From positions 1,922,001 through 1,986,000 of the forward strand of contig OZ245059.1 of NCBI GenBank assembly GCA_965224735.1: a DNA stretch of 64,000 nucleotides, in the 5' to 3' direction. The notes below the pieces were generated by a model. The model ran no database searches. It was not told where the DNA came from and was given only the letters and a program-made list of their open reading frames with translations. Shown here in pieces: positions 63,162-64,000 of this stretch. This DNA is from Robiginitomaculum_A sp036478535. GTDB lineage: Bacteria; Pseudomonadota; Alphaproteobacteria; Caulobacterales; Maricaulaceae. The stretch's first letter is position 1. Every line of letters begins with the position of its first letter. The translations under genes and the position numbers were made by a program.

Positions 63162-64000
63162 CTAACTGATTAAATGAATTTTCCGAGCTTCATTTATAGC
63201 GTGTATACGGTTTTCTGCACCTAATTTAACAAAAACATTTTTTAGGTGAAATTTTACAGTATGGTGTGTCATGTCCAATGCACGTGCAATTTCTTTATTG
63301 GTTTTCCCTATTGACAGCTCAAAAAGCACTTCACTTTCACGAACACTCAATGCGATATTTCCTTGGTTTTTTTCTGGTTTTGGGAATCGTGATACACAGG
63401 CATTAAGAAATGCAGTCTCCATTTGTTGCCCTGGTCGTTCTCTCCCAGCCTTAGCTGATGAGTGGACAAGGTTTCGAATATGTGAATGAAGCAAGAAGGG
63501 CGCAAACAAATTCTCACGCACAGCAATTTTTGCAGCAGAAAATACTAAATCTTGGGCTGAATCCGTATCACCACTCTTATGCAAGAAAACTGCTTTTAGC
63601 ATTACACACCTTATCCAGCCCAGACCTGCCTTCATGGTATCAAGTCGGATAACCAGTGAATCCAAAGCCCCAACATCAAAATGGGTTGAACCGTCACTTA
63701 AACTCGACAATCCCAAAGCCAAGATAGCCTCCATTTCGAATTGCCAGTGAATACCTTCTAGTTGATTATATGTTTTCAAACTATCTTGGAGAACGCCACT
63801 CAAACGAATACACTCGAGTTTATCTTTTGAGATCATAGCAGCGTGCAAGGCGTATACATCACTTAGATAATCAAGGGACTGTATCCCCCTTTCTTCACCG
63901 ACCAAAGAAGACTGCCGCGATATTGCTATGGCCACATCACCGTCATTTTTTATATAAGCTTGGACTATTCGTGCAAAAAAACTTGCCGAGAATATTTCGA
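63162..64000 (-). CDS. LuxR-family regulator, C-terminal part (runs off the window)
   Basis: The frame stays open through the right edge, so only the C-terminal ~279 residues are visible. They consist of TPR-like helices (ALDSLVIRLDTMKAGLGWIR) and a LuxR HTH (ALSVRESEVLFELSIGKTNK, then EIARALDMTHHTVKFHLKNV). The architecture of the visible part matches the MalT-like regulator at 11647-14184. It is codirectional with, and 166 bp upstream of, the TonB receptor, so it is its probable regulator. Confidence 0.85.
   Translation of the reverse strand, partial: EIFSASFFARIVQAYIKNDGDVAIAISRQSSLVGEERGIQSLDYLSDVYALHAAMISKDKLECIRLSGVLQDSLKTYNQLEGIHWQFEMEAILALGLSSLSDGSTHFDVGALDSLVIRLDTMKAGLGWIRCVMLKAVFLHKSGDTDSAQDLVFSAAKIAVRENLFAPFLLHSHIRNLVHSSAKAGRERPGQQMETAFLNACVSRFPKPEKNQGNIALSVRESEVLFELSIGKTNKEIARALDMTHHTVKFHLKNVFVKLGAENRIHAINEARKIHLIS

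Overview
The window looks like chromosome of a moderately AT-rich marine alphaproteobacterium. The gene orders radA-cvpA-purF-SDR and der-bamB-YfgM-like-panB, the TIGR02301 protein next to pyrC, and the glyoxylate-shunt pair beside a RamB/ScpR-type regulator all point to Alphaproteobacteria. The large TonB receptors suggest a Maricaulales/Hyphomonadaceae-type heterotroph; that last step is inference.

Layout. 1-11.5 kb is accessory DNA: two gene fragments and an unknown four-gene minus-strand cassette cut by an IS427-like (IS5 family) element, a tandemly duplicated lipoprotein cassette, an IS3-family element, an IS200 remnant, tRNA-Thr(UGU), an AAA/DUF4143 ATPase, two small genes typical of conjugative elements (DUF736, DUF2274) and an IS110-family element. 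11.6-20.4 kb is a transport/catabolic module: MalT-like LuxR regulator, TonB receptor, NCS1-type permease, hydantoinase-A-like ATPase and DUF917 protein. 20.6-25.5 kb holds the glyoxylate shunt. 25.8-36.5 kb is core housekeeping (radA, cvpA, purF, der, bamB, panB) followed by acyl-CoA metabolism. 37-49.4 kb has an acyl-CoA ligase, an SDR with a broken enoyl-CoA hydratase, purine salvage (MTA phosphorylase family, exported adenosine deaminase family), pyrC, a phage tape-measure fragment with an IS200-type element, and a tyrosine recombinase of XerD type. 49.4-54.1 kb is a second IS cluster (IS630, IS3, IS427-like) that has shredded a DUF1524/AlbA_2 gene, with tRNA-Thr(GGU). 54.1-64.0 kb is a second, mirror-oriented module: amidohydrolase, NCS1 permease, HyuB, HyuA, TonB receptor and a LuxR/MalT-like regulator running off the edge.

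How the genes work together. Each terminal module combines an outer-membrane TonB receptor, an inner-membrane nucleobase/hydantoin-type permease and cyclic-amide enzymes under a nearby MalT-like regulator, which reads as uptake and ring opening of a nitrogen heterocycle. The acyl-CoA ligase and dehydrogenase together with the glyoxylate shunt fit growth on short acids.

The most unusual signal is a 19-bp sequence present in two unrelated IS3-family elements (5573-5591 and 51609-51627). In both it sits at the same place, between CTTA and the A-run that forms the expected frameshift site at the end of orfA. Removing it restores a canonical orfA end overlapping orfB. With it present, orfA and orfB share one frame separated by a single stop codon. 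A compact 265-bp inverted-repeat element inserted exactly in the stop codon of the adenosine deaminase gene, and several gene fragments, are also described.
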